Source of the DNA: Ignisphaera sp. | GTDB taxonomy: Archaea > Thermoproteota > Thermoprotei_A > Sulfolobales > Ignisphaeraceae | Length of the DNA: 64,000 bases | Assembly: GCA_038831005.1 (NCBI GenBank) | Contig: JAWBKZ010000005.1 | Location: 1-64,000 of the forward strand | Direction of reading: 5' to 3' | Shown here: positions 62,879 through 64,000 of the stretch, one piece after another | How the letters are laid out: the number at the start of each line of letters is the position of its first letter | Position numbering within the stretch: position 1 is the first letter of the stretch | Position numbers and translations under genes: made by a program | Notes under the pieces: generated by a model | What the model saw: only the letters and a program-made list of their open reading frames with translations | The model's database searches: none | Told to the model about the DNA's origin: nothing

Positions 62879-63673
62879 CTATGTGTTGTGTTCCAATCTT
62901 CCCAAAATATTATAACATAAGTTTATGAATACTGTTAAAAGATCTTTATCTTGTTTCTGTAAATATTCGAGAAGCTTTCCTTCATTTAAAGCGTGAGATA
63001 ATTCCGGTTTTATAGGTAGTTCAGCCAGAATTGGTGTCTCACTAAGATTGATTTCGCCATAAATCTTGTGAGTAGATCCACATACAGGACATCTGAAGTA
63101 GGACATATTTAGGATAGCTCCCAGAAGATCTACGTTAGTATTTTTCAGGAACAATCTAACTTTGTTAACTATATGTGCCACAAGGTTTCCTGGTGTTAAA
63201 ACAAGAAGAGCTCCTCTAACTATAGATCTAAGCGTATGAATTATTGTTAGATGTTCATCTCCTGTACCTGGAGGCATATCGACTACCATAAAGTCTCTAT
63301 TTCCCCACATAGTTTTTGTTACAAGCTCAATTATTGCCCGTGTCTTAAGGGGGCCTCTCCAGGCAATGGGGTTATATTTTTGACTCAAGAGAAGTTCAAA
63401 AGATGCAACAGCTATACCATCAACTTCTTGTGGAACAAGGTTACCCTCAATAGATGCTCCCATGAGGCTATTTTCAATTCCTAAAATCCATGGAACGCTA
63501 GGTCCATGAATATCAGCATCAAGAATAGCTACACTATATCCAAGATTTTTTAAGGCTATTGCTAGAGATGTAGCTACAAAAGATTTTCCTACACCACCTT
63601 TCCCACTCATAACGATTATAGCATTCCTAACATTTTTTAGATTAAGAGTCTCTATAACTGATGTTACTGACAT
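62879..63673 (-). CDS. NBP35/ApbC-family Fe-S carrier ATPase
   Basis: 264 residues. Deviant Walker A MSGKGGVGKSFVATSLAIAL, switch I region AILDADIHGPSVPWILG, MVVDMPPGTGDEH and the C-terminal CPVC motif (YFRCPVCGSTHK) that bridges a [4Fe-4S] cluster between two monomers. These proteins assemble and pass Fe-S clusters to apo-enzymes. Same direction as and just upstream of the Fe-S-rich hydrogenase operon, but with a gap of about 107 bases and a possible separate promoter in between. Confidence 0.88.
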   Translation of the reverse strand: MSVTSVIETLNLKNVRNAIIVMSGKGGVGKSFVATSLAIALKNLGYSVAILDADIHGPSVPWILGIENSLMGASIEGNLVPQEVDGIAVASFELLLSQKYNPIAWRGPLKTRAIIELVTKTMWGNRDFMVVDMPPGTGDEHLTIIHTLRSIVRGALLVLTPGNLVAHIVNKVRLFLKNTNVDLLGAILNMSYFRCPVCGSTHKIYGEINLSETPILAELPIKPELSHALNEGKLLEYLQKQDKDLLTVFINLCYNILGRLEHNT

Positions 63674-63862
63674 CTATCATCATCGAGTTGTTACCTTTAG
63701 TTGGAATATAACTGTTATGGTGACATAGAGAATTAATAAAACTTTGTATTATTTTTAGATAGTAATAGCACATAACAAACTGATGATCGTCCAACACAAA
63801 TGGACTAAGTCATTGATCCAATAAGTTTAGTAAGATAAAGTCATTGAAAATGAATGAAGCAA

Positions 63863-63872
63863 AAAATATATA
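63863..63872 (+). promoter_or_regulatory. TATA box of tRNA-Tyr
   Basis: AAAATATATA, 35-44 bases before the mature tRNA 5' end, the usual distance for archaeal tRNA genes. Confidence 0.55.
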
Positions 63873-63906
63873 GCTTCACACCACTAGGTAGTGTACAGAA
63901 TAAAAT

Positions 63907-63992
63907 CCCGCCGTAGCTCAGCGGCAGAGCGCCCGGCTGTAGTGAGGCGGGTAGATACCGGGTGGTCGGGGGTTCAAGTCCCCCCGGCGGGA
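63907..63992 (+). tRNA. tRNA-Tyr (GTA) with 14-base intron
   Basis: Full cloverleaf. The acceptor stem is CCCGCCG (63907-63913) with CGGCGGG (63985-63991) and discriminator A at 63992. The C1-G72 pair is the archaeal Tyr identity. The D stem is GCTC/GAGC, the anticodon stem CCCGG/CCGGG, and the T arm GGGGG TTCAAGT CCCCC. The anticodon GTA is at 63939-63941. Fourteen extra bases (63943-63956) lie between positions 37 and 38, the canonical archaeal intron site, leaving a seven-base loop after splicing. No CCA is encoded directly after the discriminator. Confidence 0.95.
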
Positions 63993-64000
63993 TTAACCAT

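Noticed and set aside
1-64000. CRISPR array or cas genes
   Set aside because: No regularly spaced repeats were seen; the only clear tandem repeat is the 15-bp duplication at 39221-39250.

Overview
The window is AT-rich archaeal DNA, most likely from a thermophilic, anaerobic member of the Thermoproteota (crenarchaeal side). Pointers are TATA-box promoters, GGTGAT-type ribosome binding sites with many GTG/TTG starts, a crenarchaeal-type aKMT lysine methyltransferase, an autoantigen-p27 family protein, ADP-forming acetyl-CoA synthetase, archaeal-type Cdh CODH/ACS, and a tRNA-Tyr with a short intron after position 37. No methyl-coenzyme M reductase, ribosomal or 16S gene lies in the window, so the lineage cannot be fixed further.

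Layout. 1-5.6 kb is a decaying accessory island: a frameshifted MNT nucleotidyltransferase, unidentified broken reading frames, an intact VapBC toxin-antitoxin pair, an N-terminally truncated TnpB, and a broken sugar epimerase. 5.6-15.8 kb holds housekeeping and envelope genes: protein methyltransferase, endonuclease III, dolichol-phosphate mannosyltransferase, sugar nucleotidyltransferase, a four-gene ABC/OPT-like membrane operon, formaldehyde-activating enzyme and adenylate kinase. 15.9-19.1 kb carries fused ADP-forming acetyl-CoA synthetase plus a DRTGG/BioD-like partner. 19.1-31.2 kb is a carbonyl-branch cluster: cooT, cooC, cdhABCDE, a corrinoid-protein activator (RACo), a second cooC and a MetF-type reductase. 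31.3-38.9 kb is a cofactor island for methanofuran and tetrahydromethanopterin (H4MPT): mfnD, a CofE-like ligase, mptN, mfnB, mfnE, mfnF and a HisA-like protein. 39.4-43.7 kb contains an MFS transporter, a UroD-type methyltransferase with its corrinoid protein, and FdhD. 43.9-51.0 kb is the C1 redox operon mtdB-ftr-fwdDB-fwdA-fwdC-mch. 51.2-62.8 kb is a 16-gene run for an Mrp-linked group 4 [NiFe] hydrogenase, with a HycB-like ferredoxin and a GltD-like flavoprotein at its 3' end. An NBP35/ApbC ATPase and tRNA-Tyr close the window.

Together the genes describe an H4MPT-based Wood-Ljungdahl pathway with nearly all parts in one 50-kb block. CO2 or formyl groups pass through Fwd, Ftr, Mch and an NAD(P)-type (MtdA/MtdB) dehydrogenase. 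The last reduction could be done by a MetF-like enzyme instead of F420-dependent Mer. Methyl groups enter the Cdh complex, and acetyl-CoA can be converted to acetate and ATP by the ADP-forming synthetase. Extra C1 units could enter as formaldehyde (Fae) or from an unknown methylated substrate (UroD-type methyltransferase plus corrinoid protein). The Mrp-hydrogenase would couple the redox balance of this pathway to an ion gradient. The most unusual points are the bacterial-methylotroph-like dehydrogenase in an archaeal Fwd operon, the FwdD-FwdB fusion without polyferredoxin subunits, and the HycB/GltD adaptor pair between the hydrogenase and the C1 operon. No CRISPR array or complete insertion sequence was seen.
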